64,000 nt of DNA from QKTW01 sp052161885 (GCA_052161885.1 CP197396.1:2542001-2606000), one strand, 5' to 3'; shown: positions 42,836 to 52,416, numbered from the stretch's first letter. Notes: generated from the letters alone by a model not told the origin. Numbers and translations are program-made.

Positions 42836-43963
42836 ATGAAAAAGATTTTACTCTTTACCTGTAGCGCCGCTATCAGTCTCAGCAGCTTTGCACAGAAAGC
42901 TGAAATGCCAATGCACTCACCTGCAAAACAAGGCATCAGCCTGCACACCAGCCCTTTGTATCACCAAGCAGTAGTTGCCGGCAAAAGCACTGGCGTTTCT
43001 GATACACTTTCTTATCCCAATAACGCTTCTGTTTATCTTTTTGACAGCTCCGTTGCATCACGTGTTGATGCAGTATCACCTGCTGACAGCGGTTACATAT
43101 TTGGCACAAACGCTCTCGGATTCAAAGGCTTCGCAGAAATGTACACTGTAGATTTCCAGCCGGACACTTCTCTTAACGTACTGGGTGCAATTATGCTGTG
43201 GCATGGTACCGTTACCAGCAATTCTGCAAAAACTGTTAACATTAAAATTTGGAAACAGGGTGCACCAGCAGCTGCCGGCACAAAGGTTTATTATGAAGGT
43301 TTCCCTGACAGCGTGAAGTATACACAGGCACTCAGCATCAAAAAACTGGGTATCGGCACTGGTGGCACTGACACCATTAAAACGCTGTGGTTTACTAACC
43401 AGCTCACAGGCGTAAAATATAACTTTTACCTCGGTTACGACATGAACTATACTTTCAGCCAGCTGGCAGGTGACACTATTGCACTCCGCACTACAATGCC
43501 AGGTTACGGACTGGGTGTAGGTGATGCATACCTCAACAGCAACAATGACACTATTCTTGGTGCAAGAAATGCTATACAGGATGCTACGGGTCAGTGGAAT
43601 GACATGTACTGGGATTTTGGTTTTGCAAGAAACTACTCTATCATTCCGATCATCCAGTTCTCCGGCAACAATGTATCTGTACAGGGTGTTACTAAAAATA
43701 ACCTGACATTCTTCGGCAACTATCCTAACCCTGTTGTAAATAGCACTACCATCAAATTTGCACTGAAAAATGCAAGTGATATCACTGTAACCGTTATGGA
43801 CCTGAACGGCCGCGTAATCCGCACCGTTAATGAATCTAAAATGGGTGCCGGTGAACACACTATCAGCCTGAACACTGCAGACTTCGCAGCCGGTACTTAT
43901 ATGTACCTGGTACGCACTGGTGAAGGCGATGCAATGGCCAGCAAAATGACTGTTATCAAATAA
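42836..43963 (+). CDS. Secreted T9SS type A sorting-domain protein
   Basis: A 375-residue protein with signal peptide MKKILLFTCSAAISLSSFAQ, a beta-rich body with no enzyme motif (jelly-roll-like, from IFGTNALGFKGFAEMY to IPIIQFSG), and a C-terminal sorting domain (NYPNPVVNSTTIKF, MDLNGRVIRTV, TADFAAGTYMYLV). Probably surface-exposed or released. Its general layout parallels the protein at 33327. A perfect palindromic terminator follows. Confidence 0.87.
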   Translation: MKKILLFTCSAAISLSSFAQKAEMPMHSPAKQGISLHTSPLYHQAVVAGKSTGVSDTLSYPNNASVYLFDSSVASRVDAVSPADSGYIFGTNALGFKGFAEMYTVDFQPDTSLNVLGAIMLWHGTVTSNSAKTVNIKIWKQGAPAAAGTKVYYEGFPDSVKYTQALSIKKLGIGTGGTDTIKTLWFTNQLTGVKYNFYLGYDMNYTFSQLAGDTIALRTTMPGYGLGVGDAYLNSNNDTILGARNAIQDATGQWNDMYWDFGFARNYSIIPIIQFSGNNVSVQGVTKNNLTFFGNYPNPVVNSTTIKFALKNASDITVTVMDLNGRVIRTVNESKMGAGEHTISLNTADFAAGTYMYLVRTGEGDAMASKMTVIK

Positions 43964-43985
43964 GCAATCATTTAATAACTATACG

Positions 43986-44017
43986 AAACGGGCTGACAAT
44001 TGTCAGCCCGTTTTTAT
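43986..44017. terminator. Bidirectional terminator
   Basis: AAACGGGCTGACA (43986-43998) pairs perfectly with TGTCAGCCCGTTT (44001-44013). The right arm reaches the stop codon of the MazG-like gene on the other strand, so both convergent genes can use it. Confidence 0.9.
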
Positions 44018-44346
44018 TGCAGCTTGTCGTTCTCTTTATGGCGTGTCGCATCACGCTTTGTTTTTTTCTCCATATTTTTTTCAAGTGCCTCAGTAAGATC
44101 TACCCCTGTCTGGTTGGCCAGGCACAGCAAAACCCACAACACATCTGCCATTTCATCACCCAGCTCACGGTTTTCATCTGTCTTTTTAAAAGACTGCTCA
44201 CCATACGTCCGCACCATCAGGCGCGACAGCTCGCCCACTTCCTCCATCAGTATACCCAGGTTGGTAAGCTCCCCGAAATAACGTACGCCAATCGTTTTTA
44301 TCCATTCATCCACCCGTTGCTGGGCGTCACGAAGTGTAATATCCAT
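44014..44346 (-). CDS. MazG-like nucleotide pyrophosphohydrolase
   Basis: A 110-residue all-alpha NTP pyrophosphatase: metal-binding EEVGEL (EExxE) near residue 37 and GDEMADVLWVLL (ExxD) near 62. Proteins of this kind hydrolyse (deoxy)nucleoside triphosphates for pool sanitation. Chosen start ATG 44346 (MDITLRDAQQRVDEWI); an upstream ATG seven codons earlier is possible. Stop codon lies within the shared terminator stem. Confidence 0.88.
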   Translation of the reverse strand: MDITLRDAQQRVDEWIKTIGVRYFGELTNLGILMEEVGELSRLMVRTYGEQSFKKTDENRELGDEMADVLWVLLCLANQTGVDLTEALEKNMEKKTKRDATRHKENDKLQ

Positions 44347-44449
44347 GTTGTATTTGTTAGTTTTCACAAAATAATAGAACTTACTTTGATTTCGGTTTCC
44401 GATTTTCGGTGCCGGTTCATTATTCTCAAAATCTGACTATTACTGATTC

Positions 44450-45415
44450 ATGCAAACATTCACTACGGATATAGATGCCGCACATGCCCTGAAAGCTAAA
44501 TATGAAGAGATACGCACAGCCATAGGCAAGGTAATTGTAGGACAGGATGATGTGGTCAACAAACTGATCATATCTATACTCTGCAATGGCCACAGCCTGC
44601 TGGTAGGCGTTCCGGGCCTGGCCAAAACCCTGCTGGTAAAAACAGTAGCCGATGTGCTGGACCTTTCGTTCAAGCGTATCCAGTTTACACCGGACCTTAT
44701 GCCGAGTGATATTACCGGTGCCGAAATACTGGACGAGCATCGCAACTTCCGTTTCCTGAAAGGCCCCATTTTTGCAAATATTGTACTGGCCGATGAGATA
44801 AACCGTACGCCGCCCAAAACACAGGCCGCACTGCTGGAAGCTATGCAGGAACGGAACATCACTGCCGGCGGTACTGTGTTCAAACTGCCGGCACCATTCT
44901 TTGTACTGGCCACACAAAACCCCATTGAGCAAGAAGGTACCTATCCACTGCCGGAAGCTCAGCTGGACCGTTTTATGTTCCAGATAACACTCGATTATCC
45001 AAGCTTTGCAGAAGAAGTAACTATTGTACGTAATACAACAGGAGCGGCCACCGCAGAACTATCCAAAGTACTGGACGGAGATACCATTCTTCAGTTCCAG
45101 GAGCTGGTGCGCCGTGTACCCGTGCCAGATAATGTTCTGGAATATGCTGTAGGTCTCGTACATAAGACAAGGCCGTCCAATAATGCAGCACCTGATGTTA
45201 CCAAACAGTTTGTAGCATATGGAGCCGGTCCCCGTGCATCTCAATACCTGGTACTGGGCGCAAAATGCCATGCTTTGCTGAACGGCAAATATTCTCCCGA
45301 CATAGAAGATGTACAGGCTATGGCACTGGCAGTATTAAGGCATCGTGTGGTACGTAACTACAAGGCCGAAGCAGAAGGGTTTACACAGGAAATGCTGATA
45401 AAGAAACTACTGTAG
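44450..45415 (+). CDS. MoxR-family AAA+ ATPase
   Basis: A 321-residue AAA+ ATPase: Walker A GVPGLAKT (about 54-61), Walker B VLADEINR (about 111-118), sensor-1 LATQNPIEQEGTYPLPEAQLDRF, and a C-terminal lid. MoxR proteins act as chaperones for VWA-domain partners, usually encoded next door (DUF58, BatA/B). None of these follow here: the next gene is DUF1569, so its partners must be elsewhere. Confidence 0.93.
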   Translation: MQTFTTDIDAAHALKAKYEEIRTAIGKVIVGQDDVVNKLIISILCNGHSLLVGVPGLAKTLLVKTVADVLDLSFKRIQFTPDLMPSDITGAEILDEHRNFRFLKGPIFANIVLADEINRTPPKTQAALLEAMQERNITAGGTVFKLPAPFFVLATQNPIEQEGTYPLPEAQLDRFMFQITLDYPSFAEEVTIVRNTTGAATAELSKVLDGDTILQFQELVRRVPVPDNVLEYAVGLVHKTRPSNNAAPDVTKQFVAYGAGPRASQYLVLGAKCHALLNGKYSPDIEDVQAMALAVLRHRVVRNYKAEAEGFTQEMLIKKLL

Positions 45416-45420
45416 ACGGT

Positions 45421-45557
45421 GAATGAGAGATTTGAGATGTTAGATATCAGATGTGAGATTGGGGCACTGGAATTTGGAATTAAGGGATTTTATACGCCGG
45501 ATTTGGGAATTTGAGTTTTGGAATTTGGATTATCGGGGATGGAATTTGGAATTTAGT
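45421..45557. repeat. Degenerate intergenic tract, two word types
   Basis: The first part (to about 45465) consists of GAGATTTGAGATGTTAGATATCAGATGTGAGAT words like those at 2974-3074. The second (about 45470-45557) repeats GGAATTTGGAATT, GGATTTGGGAATTTGAGTTTTGGAATTTGGATT and GGAATTTGGAATTTAG. Confidence 0.6.
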
Positions 45558-45615
45558 TCTTTGGCACTTAAACGATGAAACATCAGATGTTTTTTTTGCC
45601 GGACAATACAATATT

Positions 45616-46080
45616 ATGGAACAACATAAAATAGACTTTCTTAAAACAGGCTTTACACAGCAACTCTCTGTAATGGATGCCACACTGCCGCCGTTGTGGG
45701 GCAAGATGAACTTCCAGCAAATGGTAGAGCACATGAGCGACTATGTACGTATTGGCAGCGGTGTAACACCTGTAGAGCTGGTAACACCGGAAGAACACCT
45801 GCCTAAAATGCAGGCATTTCTGCTGAGCGATAAACCATTCCGGGAAAATACGCCCAACCCACTGTTGCCCGATATACCTGTACCGGTAAAACATGGTACT
45901 GTAAGCGCAGCTATTGACGAGCTGCAACAGGAGCTGGACCATCTTTTTGAAGTGTTTCAACAGGAGCCGGAAAAAAGAGTTCTGAATCCTTTCTTCGGTC
46001 ACCTGGACTATGAAATGTCTGTGCAATTGCTCTACAAACATGGCAAACATCATTTGCGACAGTTTGGTGCTGCTGAATAA
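45616..46080 (+). CDS. DUF1569/DinB-superfamily protein
   Basis: A 154-residue four-helix protein. LPPLWGKMNFQQMVEHMSDY provides the first His pair region and HGKHHLRQF the last, the histidine arrangement of DUF1569/DinB-like metal-binding bundles. In some genomes such proteins are annotated together with phenylacetate genes; paaZ lies only 1.7 kb downstream here. The frame is open from 45511 through the repeat tract, but ATG 45616 is the plausible start. Confidence 0.78.
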   Translation: MEQHKIDFLKTGFTQQLSVMDATLPPLWGKMNFQQMVEHMSDYVRIGSGVTPVELVTPEEHLPKMQAFLLSDKPFRENTPNPLLPDIPVPVKHGTVSAAIDELQQELDHLFEVFQQEPEKRVLNPFFGHLDYEMSVQLLYKHGKHHLRQFGAAE

Positions 46081-46081
46081 T

Positions 46082-46109
46082 AAAACGGGCCGCAAATGCG
46101 GCCCGTTTT
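46082..46109. terminator. Bidirectional terminator
   Basis: AAAACGGGCCGCA (46082-46094) pairs perfectly with TGCGGCCCGTTTT (46097-46109), between convergent genes. Confidence 0.9.
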
Positions 46110-46127
46110 ACATTTATAACTTCTCCG

Positions 46128-47621
46128 CTACTTCTTGTCATATATATACACGTAGCAACGCTTATCATCCTCTTCCCTGTAGGCTTTCAGGTTCAGATAG
46201 GGCGCTACATCAGCCTTACGGTCTTTCAGTTCATCTGTGCTGATGCTGGTGTAAATGAAGGCACTTTGCTCCGGTGCCTGCTGCGCAAGCTGTGGATAAT
46301 TCGCATCCCAACTCAGCAAATGTGCCCCAAGCAATGATCGCCACTGATCTTTTTTCGGATGTATTGTTGTGTAATAAATAAAAGCAGGTCTTGCGCCATT
46401 GTGCACATAAAGCTGTGCTCCGGAAATATTATGAGCCTTCACATAGCTCATCTCTTCTGTGATCTCTTCTACTTTTAAAGGCTCCCATATCATCCGCATC
46501 ATGTTATGATCTTTTACAGCTTTGGCGCATACAAATGCCAGTAATAGCTGCCACAGCAAAAATCTTATGCTCATCAGCATTTCCAGCCCACAACCAGCCA
46601 GCACCAGAATGAGCGGCATCATAAAAATAACAACCCTTGGTATCAGCGAAAACTGGTGCAATGCTGCAGCCAGCAAAGTCGCGGCAACAGGAACTACCAG
46701 CAAAAGTCCCCGTGCAGTATGCCTGTATAGCATGCCTGCAGCACCCAGTACAAACATAACAGTATTGAACTTCCAGGAAAAGCCGGCATAACCACCCGCT
46801 TCCTGTACCAGGTTACGGAACAGGTACCAGTTATGCATCAACTCATCTTTACTGTGCGGAATGGCAAAAAGAAAATAGCCGCGATGAAAGTTCTGCAGGT
46901 AGTCGGAATTGGCCTGCGGTTTCAGGATAGCCAGGTAGTAAAAAGCAAACTGGGCTATCCACAGCACTGCGATGATCAATACCGGTGGCATAAAGCTCCA
47001 CTTACGTTCTTTTACTACAGACCAGGAATAATAACACCCTACACCGGCAAGTGCAAATACCGAAGGCATAGAAGACCATACAGCTATACTGCCGGCCAGG
47101 AACCAGAGCAGTGTAAACCGCAGCTTTGATGTTGTAAAAATATTTACTTTCAGCGCCAGCAGCAGCAGGGACAAAACGATGAGCGCATCCGGCACATATT
47201 GCTTAAGCTCTGCCGAATAGCGTATGAGTATAAAAGCCACTGCCGTCAATGCCAATGGATACCACAGTGTGCGATAAGAAACCAGCTCTTTCAGCAAAGC
47301 CCACAAAACGATCAGCGTACCAATACCTGCAAGCAGCGGCCACAGCCGGAGCGCCTGCTCTGAATAACCGAAAACCGATGCAAACAGCTTAATGATCCAG
47401 AGGAACACCGGCGGCGCATATTGCTCGTAACTCAGCGGCATAGCCAGGCCGCCAATACCACGCTCATAAATATTGCGGGCTACATTAGCCTCATCAATAA
47501 ACAGATTGCGGTTTTGCAGCCATACCGCAATACGAACAACAGATCCTGCCAGTATGATAATCCATGGCAAAATTCTCAATACCTTATTTACAGGAGTTGC
47601 ATAGCGTTCCGGCAGCTTCAT
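46128..47621 (-). CDS. GT39-like membrane glycosyltransferase
   Basis: A 497-residue protein with about ten transmembrane helices. The first periplasmic loop contains NLFIDEANVARNI, the acidic catalytic motif of GT39/ArnT/PMT-type (GT-C) enzymes that transfer sugars from polyprenyl phosphate, and the soluble C-terminal part carries LYVHNGARPAFIYY. The acceptor is unknown; a lipid A, protein or glycan role is possible. It stands alone on its strand. Confidence 0.83.
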   Translation of the reverse strand: MKLPERYATPVNKVLRILPWIIILAGSVVRIAVWLQNRNLFIDEANVARNIYERGIGGLAMPLSYEQYAPPVFLWIIKLFASVFGYSEQALRLWPLLAGIGTLIVLWALLKELVSYRTLWYPLALTAVAFILIRYSAELKQYVPDALIVLSLLLLALKVNIFTTSKLRFTLLWFLAGSIAVWSSMPSVFALAGVGCYYSWSVVKERKWSFMPPVLIIAVLWIAQFAFYYLAILKPQANSDYLQNFHRGYFLFAIPHSKDELMHNWYLFRNLVQEAGGYAGFSWKFNTVMFVLGAAGMLYRHTARGLLLVVPVAATLLAAALHQFSLIPRVVIFMMPLILVLAGCGLEMLMSIRFLLWQLLLAFVCAKAVKDHNMMRMIWEPLKVEEITEEMSYVKAHNISGAQLYVHNGARPAFIYYTTIHPKKDQWRSLLGAHLLSWDANYPQLAQQAPEQSAFIYTSISTDELKDRKADVAPYLNLKAYREEDDKRCYVYIYDKK

Positions 47622-47746
47622 AAAAAATTGTCAATTCTTTTTACAGGTTAATTTCGGTTACCGTATAATCACCTTACATACAGGACAGCAAACATAAAAC
47701 ATTCTGTCAGGAATACAGCCATGTCTTCCGTAGCCTTCAAAATGTG

Positions 47747-47754
47747 TATTTTTG
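47747..47754 (+). promoter_or_regulatory. TAnnTTTG -7 box, paaZ
   Basis: TATTTTTG, ending 19 nt before the ATG at 47774. Confidence 0.55.
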
Positions 47755-47773
47755 CACCTGCAAAATCAAAATC

Positions 47774-49828
47774 ATGTCCCTGACACAACTAAAGAACTAC
47801 GCCGAAGGCAAGTGGGTAACCGCAAAGCAGGACGGCGACGTTTTATATAACGCAATAACCGGCGATGCAGTATATACGGCCAGCAGCGAAGGCCTGGACT
47901 TTGGCGCCATGATGCAGTATGCCCGCAAAGTGGGTGGTCCGGCACTACGCAAGCTCACCTTTCACCAGCGTGGCCGTATGCTTAAAGCACTGGCACTGCA
48001 CCTGATGGAGCGTAAGGAATATTTCTATAAGATCAGTGCACTTACCGGTGCTACCCGTGTAGATTCATGGGTAGATATCGAAGGCGGTATCGGCAACCTG
48101 TTTGCCAATGCCAGCCTGCGTCGCCAGTTTCCCGACGAACGTTTCTATGTAGACGGCGAAGCTGCCAAACTTTCTAAAAACGGTACTTTTATAGGTCATC
48201 ACATCATGGTGCCACGTGAGGGTGTGGCCATTCACATCAACGCCTTCAACTTCCCGGTATGGGGTATGCTGGAAAAAATTGCGGTAAACCTGCTTGCAGG
48301 CGTACCAGCTATTGTAAAACCTGCAACACTTACTTCTTTCCTTACAGAAGCCGTATTTGAAGAGATCATTAAATCAAACATACTGCCCGAAGGTTCCCTG
48401 CAGCTGATTTGCGGTTCTGCCCGCGGCATACTTGATACTGTAGAAACACAGGACGTGGTAACTTTTACCGGTTCTGCTTCTACCGGCCAGAAACTGAAAT
48501 CGCACCCCCGCATTGTTTCAGAAGCTGTGCCTTTTAACCTTGAAGCTGACTCGCTCAACTGCTGCGTATTGGGCCCGGACGTAATGCCAGGCAGTGCAGA
48601 GTTTGATATTTTCATTAAAGAAGTAACCCGCGAGATGACCACCAAGGCAGGCCAGAAGTGTACGGCTATACGCCGTATTATGGTGCCGGCAGACCGCGTG
48701 GAAGATGTGCAGATAGCCCTCGGCAAACGCCTGCAGCAGACCACTATCGGAGATCCGGGTGTGGAAGGCGTGCGTATGGGGCCGCTGGCTGGTCTTTCGC
48801 AGCGCAATGAAGTGCGTGAGCGAGTACAGCAGCTGGCACAGTCGCAGGAAATAGTGATCGGTGACCTGGAGAAATTTGAAGTTGTAGGTGCCGACAAAGA
48901 AAAAGGTGCCTTTCTCCCACCCCTGGTGTTCTTTAACAACGATCCTTTCCACAAAACAGATGTGCACAACATAGAGGCTTTCGGCCCGGTGAGCACCATT
49001 ATGCCATACAATACTATTGACGATGCAATAGAACTTGCCCGCATGGGTAAAGGTTCGCTCGTATGCTCTGTAGTGACGGCAGATGATGACATCGCCAAAG
49101 AATTTGTACTGGGCACTGCTACCATGCATGGCCGTATACTGGTGCTGAATGCCGATTGTGCGAAAGAAAGCACAGGTCACGGTTCACCAATGCCATTATT
49201 GGTACATGGGGGTCCCGGCCGCGCCGGTGGCGGTGAGGAAATGGGCGGAAAACGCGGAGTGCTCCACTACCTGCAGCGGACAGCCATCCAGGGTTCTCCT
49301 ACTACTATTTCCCGTATTACCAATGTATACCAGCAGGGCGGAAAACAGACGGAAAGCGATGTGCACCCGTTCCGCAAATACTTTGAAGACCTCCAGGTAG
49401 GTGATACAGAGATCACCGCAAAACATACAGTTACGGAAACAGACATCACCAATTTTGCCAACGTAAGCGGTGATAATTTCTACGCACATATGGACGCTAC
49501 TTCACTGGAAGGAACCATTTTTGAGCGTCGTGTGGCACATGGATATTTTATCCTGTCAAAAGCAGCCGGACTGTTTGTAGATGCAAAAAAAGGCCCCGTA
49601 CTGCTCAATTACGGCATTGATGAAGCGCGCTTTACTAAGCCTGTTTATCCCGGCGCAACCATTGGTGTAAAACTTACGGTGAAAGAAAAAGTAGACCAGG
49701 AGAAACGCAGCGAAGATGATATAGCTAAAGGCATCGTGAAATGGCTGGTAGACGTCTATGACGAAACCGGCGAAACTGTTGCTATCGCTACGATCCTCAC
49801 CATGGTAAAGAAAAGAAACCAGGATTAA
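47774..49828 (+). CDS. paaZ: Bifunctional oxepin-CoA hydrolase / aldehyde dehydrogenase PaaZ
   Basis: A 684-residue fusion. The N-terminal aldehyde dehydrogenase domain (about 1-520) has INAFNFPVWG, FTGSASTGQKL and the catalytic cysteine in TKAGQKCTAIRRI near residue 295. The C-terminal MaoC-type hotdog domain (about 545-684) has ITNFANVSGDNFYAHMD and VAHGYFILS. PaaZ opens the oxepin-CoA ring and oxidises the resulting semialdehyde in aerobic phenylacetyl-CoA degradation. No paaABCDE or paaK is in the window. The upstream open frame to 47744 is discounted because it lies within the promoter. A terminator follows. Confidence 0.95.
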   Translation: MSLTQLKNYAEGKWVTAKQDGDVLYNAITGDAVYTASSEGLDFGAMMQYARKVGGPALRKLTFHQRGRMLKALALHLMERKEYFYKISALTGATRVDSWVDIEGGIGNLFANASLRRQFPDERFYVDGEAAKLSKNGTFIGHHIMVPREGVAIHINAFNFPVWGMLEKIAVNLLAGVPAIVKPATLTSFLTEAVFEEIIKSNILPEGSLQLICGSARGILDTVETQDVVTFTGSASTGQKLKSHPRIVSEAVPFNLEADSLNCCVLGPDVMPGSAEFDIFIKEVTREMTTKAGQKCTAIRRIMVPADRVEDVQIALGKRLQQTTIGDPGVEGVRMGPLAGLSQRNEVRERVQQLAQSQEIVIGDLEKFEVVGADKEKGAFLPPLVFFNNDPFHKTDVHNIEAFGPVSTIMPYNTIDDAIELARMGKGSLVCSVVTADDDIAKEFVLGTATMHGRILVLNADCAKESTGHGSPMPLLVHGGPGRAGGGEEMGGKRGVLHYLQRTAIQGSPTTISRITNVYQQGGKQTESDVHPFRKYFEDLQVGDTEITAKHTVTETDITNFANVSGDNFYAHMDATSLEGTIFERRVAHGYFILSKAAGLFVDAKKGPVLLNYGIDEARFTKPVYPGATIGVKLTVKEKVDQEKRSEDDIAKGIVKWLVDVYDETGETVAIATILTMVKKRNQD

Positions 49829-49881
49829 TTAATAAGAGTTGACGTGCTTCTGCTACAGCATGACCATTAAAAACCAATACA

Positions 49882-49917
49882 GGATCGCCGCAACAACCTA
49901 TGCTGCGGCGATCTTAT
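49882..49917 (+). terminator. Terminator after paaZ
   Basis: GATCGCCGCA (49883-49892) pairs perfectly with TGCGGCGATC (49904-49913), followed by TTATTT. Confidence 0.8.
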
Positions 49918-49930
49918 TTAATAAACGACC

Positions 49931-50098
49931 ATGTTCACAAAGCTGCTGCTGATCCTGTTTACATTCTTTTCCCTGCTGTACTTGCTGGTTATCCTGCCGG
50001 CAAAAGTGAAGCGCGGAAAACAATCACAGCACCGGTTTTATATTTTTTTGTTTGTACTGCTGCTTTGCGCTGCAATCCTCTTCAGGTATATACTTTAA
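49931..50098 (+). CDS. Putative 55-residue two-helix membrane protein
   Basis: ATG 49931 opens a 55-codon frame coding for a hydrophobic helix (about 3-23), a basic loop (PAKVKRGKQSQHR) and a second helix (about 36-54), ending FRYIL. The positive loop between two helices gives a sensible topology, and codon use resembles the surrounding genes. No promoter box is apparent and the start is only 14 nt after the paaZ terminator stem. It is below usual length cut-offs; expression is not demonstrated. Confidence 0.5.
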   Translation: MFTKLLLILFTFFSLLYLLVILPAKVKRGKQSQHRFYIFLFVLLLCAAILFRYIL

Positions 50099-50159
50099 AC
50101 ATTACATTTCCATTACATAAGTAAATACTCATTTACCGAGATTTGTTTTTTCAAAGACT

Positions 50160-51494
50160 ATGAAAAAACTTACCTGCCTTATTGTGCTATTTTTTCTTTC
50201 CACCCCTCTTTTTGCTCAACCCAAAGGCTGGGTCACCCCGGCCAACATCGGGCTACCTGTTAATTACCCTTATTGGGTACGACATGACGATGTTTATTTT
50301 TGCGATAAAGACACCGGTGTTATTGTAGCTGCCAGCGGACAGATATTAAAAACATATGATGGCGGTATTATTTGGTTGGAGAAAGCCAATTATCCTGGCC
50401 ACTATTTCAGAAGCCTGGAGTTTTCCGACAATTTCCGCTGTGGAATTGCCGGCTCGCTGGAGGGCCTTATTTGCCGGACCAGCGATCGTGGCGAAACCTG
50501 GACCGATATATCAGCCAACATATCCGATACCGGTGTATTTTATAAAAGAATCTGCGGATTGGCGCATTGGGGCAATAACGTGTTTTATGGAGTAGGCTGG
50601 TGGGGTGGCAATGTAGCCAGGTTTTATAAAAGTACAGATACCGGGAAAACCTGGATCACATCCTATATCGATACCAATCTGGCATCCGGCCTTGTAGATA
50701 TAACCTGCCTGTCTGCAGACACCATTTTTGCCACCGGGTGCAGGCTGTACCAAAACGGCACTAAACGTGAAAGTGTTGTCCTCCGGTCAGTAAATGCAGG
50801 GCAAACATGGACGAAAGTCTTTTCAGACACCACTTTTGGTGGACGTATCTGGAAAATCCAATTCGTAGACAGGCTGTTTGCTGTTGGTTCTATTGAACCC
50901 ATGTACGCAGACACTGCTGCCATGATTAAAACAACAGATGGGGGGAACACATGGAATATGGTATCCATTGCCCATCAGGACAGCTATGCATGGGGAACAC
51001 AGGGTATCGGCTTCCTGAACCATTATAAAGGATGGATAGGCGGCTACTACACCGGTTTATGGGAAACCGATGACGGAGGGCTATCCTGGCAGCAGGTATC
51101 ACCGCTGGAGTGTGACCAGGTAAACCGCTTTTTCAAAATCGATGATACAACAATGTATGCTTCGGGGAAATACTTATACAGGTATTCAGATTCTATGGAA
51201 CCAACGGGAATGCAAAATCATGCTGCCACTACACCGCAGAATTATCTGCTGCCTGTTGTGCCCAATCCTGCAAGCGGTATTGTACATATAAACATTGCCC
51301 TAGAACATACCAGTAATATTGTGTTGGAAGTGGTGGATCTTGGAGGACGAATGGTATACAGAATAGCAAATGGGTACCTGCAAGCCGGTAAATACTCTTA
51401 TACCTGGGACGGCACTAAAATGCCCAGGGGGAATTACATTGTGTGGCTGGGAACGGATATAGCACCTATGGTGCAAAAATTTACCCTCTACTGA
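50160..51494 (+). CDS. Secreted beta-propeller (BNR/Asp-box) protein with T9SS sorting domain
   Basis: A 444-residue protein with signal peptide MKKLTCLIVLFFLSTPLFAQ. Asp-box motifs recur about every 60 residues: SDRGETW, STDTGKTW, NAGQTW, TTDGGNTW and DDGGLSW, as in sialidase/YCF48-type propellers. No sialidase arginine triad is evident, so it is likely a binding or structural propeller. The C-terminus is a sorting domain (VVPNPASGIVHI, LGGRMVYRI, MPRGNYIVWL). Confidence 0.88.
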   Translation: MKKLTCLIVLFFLSTPLFAQPKGWVTPANIGLPVNYPYWVRHDDVYFCDKDTGVIVAASGQILKTYDGGIIWLEKANYPGHYFRSLEFSDNFRCGIAGSLEGLICRTSDRGETWTDISANISDTGVFYKRICGLAHWGNNVFYGVGWWGGNVARFYKSTDTGKTWITSYIDTNLASGLVDITCLSADTIFATGCRLYQNGTKRESVVLRSVNAGQTWTKVFSDTTFGGRIWKIQFVDRLFAVGSIEPMYADTAAMIKTTDGGNTWNMVSIAHQDSYAWGTQGIGFLNHYKGWIGGYYTGLWETDDGGLSWQQVSPLECDQVNRFFKIDDTTMYASGKYLYRYSDSMEPTGMQNHAATTPQNYLLPVVPNPASGIVHINIALEHTSNIVLEVVDLGGRMVYRIANGYLQAGKYSYTWDGTKMPRGNYIVWLGTDIAPMVQKFTLY

Positions 51495-51608
51495 GAACTT
51501 TACCTTTTTTCAAGCAGTTTTGTTAAAACAATAGCCTTATAGCAGCCATAGCACTACCGCTTTTTATTTTTTTAGCAGATATTTGTGGTGAAAAATCAGA
51601 ATTTGTAT

Positions 51609-52385
51609 ATGCAACACGCCGAAGGCTACGTTCGTAGCGAAATCGACCATGGTATTGCCACCATTGAGTTCTTCCACCCTGCCAGCAACGCATTGCCGGC
51701 CGCTATCCTCACCGATCTTGCCAAAACGATTAATGATATAGGTATCGACGAACGTGTAAGAGTAATTGTACTCCGCAGCGCAGGCGATAAAGCATTCTGC
51801 GCCGGTGCATCATTTGATGAGCTGATGACTATCAATACGGAAGCCGAAGGCAAACAGTTTTTCAGCGGCTTCGCTCATGTGATCAATGCTATGCGTAAAT
51901 GCCATAAGCTGATCATTGGCCGCGTACAGGGTAAAGCAGTAGGTGGTGGCGTAGGCCTTATCGCTGCCTGTGACTATGCAATTGCCGTAGACGCAGCGTC
52001 CGTAAAGCTCAGCGAACTGGCAGTAGGTATAGGTCCGTTTGTGGTAGGCCCTGCTGTAGAACGCAAAATAGGTTCCAGCTCTTTTTCACAGCTGGCTATA
52101 GATGCTACAGAATGGCGCAGCGCAGAATGGGCAAAAAGACATGATCTCTATGCTGAACTTCATGCCAACACAGAAAACCTGGACGATGCCGTTAAGCGTC
52201 TTGCAGAACGCCTGAGTCACAGCAGCCCTGATGCTATGTGGGAACTGAAAAGGATCTTCTGGCAAAATACCGACCATTGGGATACCCTGCTTTCCGACAG
52301 AGCAGCTATCAGCGGACGCCTTGTGTTGAGTACATTCACCCGCAATGCAATCAATACTTTCAAAGCAAAATCAGTAAAAAGTTAG
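51609..52385 (+). CDS. Enoyl-CoA hydratase/isomerase family protein
   Basis: A 258-residue crotonase-fold protein. The oxyanion-hole segments FCAGASFDEL and GKAVGGGVGLIAACD are present. Of the two catalytic glutamates of true hydratases, the first position is Gly116 and only the second is kept (Glu136 in LSELAVG), a pattern more like isomerases such as PaaG or dienoyl-CoA isomerases. Proximity to paaZ (1.8 kb) fits a role in phenylacetate or fatty-acid breakdown. ATG 51609 preferred over GTG 51585. Confidence 0.88.
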   Translation: MQHAEGYVRSEIDHGIATIEFFHPASNALPAAILTDLAKTINDIGIDERVRVIVLRSAGDKAFCAGASFDELMTINTEAEGKQFFSGFAHVINAMRKCHKLIIGRVQGKAVGGGVGLIAACDYAIAVDAASVKLSELAVGIGPFVVGPAVERKIGSSSFSQLAIDATEWRSAEWAKRHDLYAELHANTENLDDAVKRLAERLSHSSPDAMWELKRIFWQNTDHWDTLLSDRAAISGRLVLSTFTRNAINTFKAKSVKS

Positions 52386-52391
52386 TTTATA

Positions 52392-52416
52392 AAAAGGCCG
52401 CAGATCGCGGCCTTTT
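52392..52416 (+). terminator. Terminator after the enoyl-CoA hydratase/isomerase gene
   Basis: AAAAGGCCGC (52392-52401) pairs perfectly with GCGGCCTTTT (52407-52416), 5-nt loop. Confidence 0.88.
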
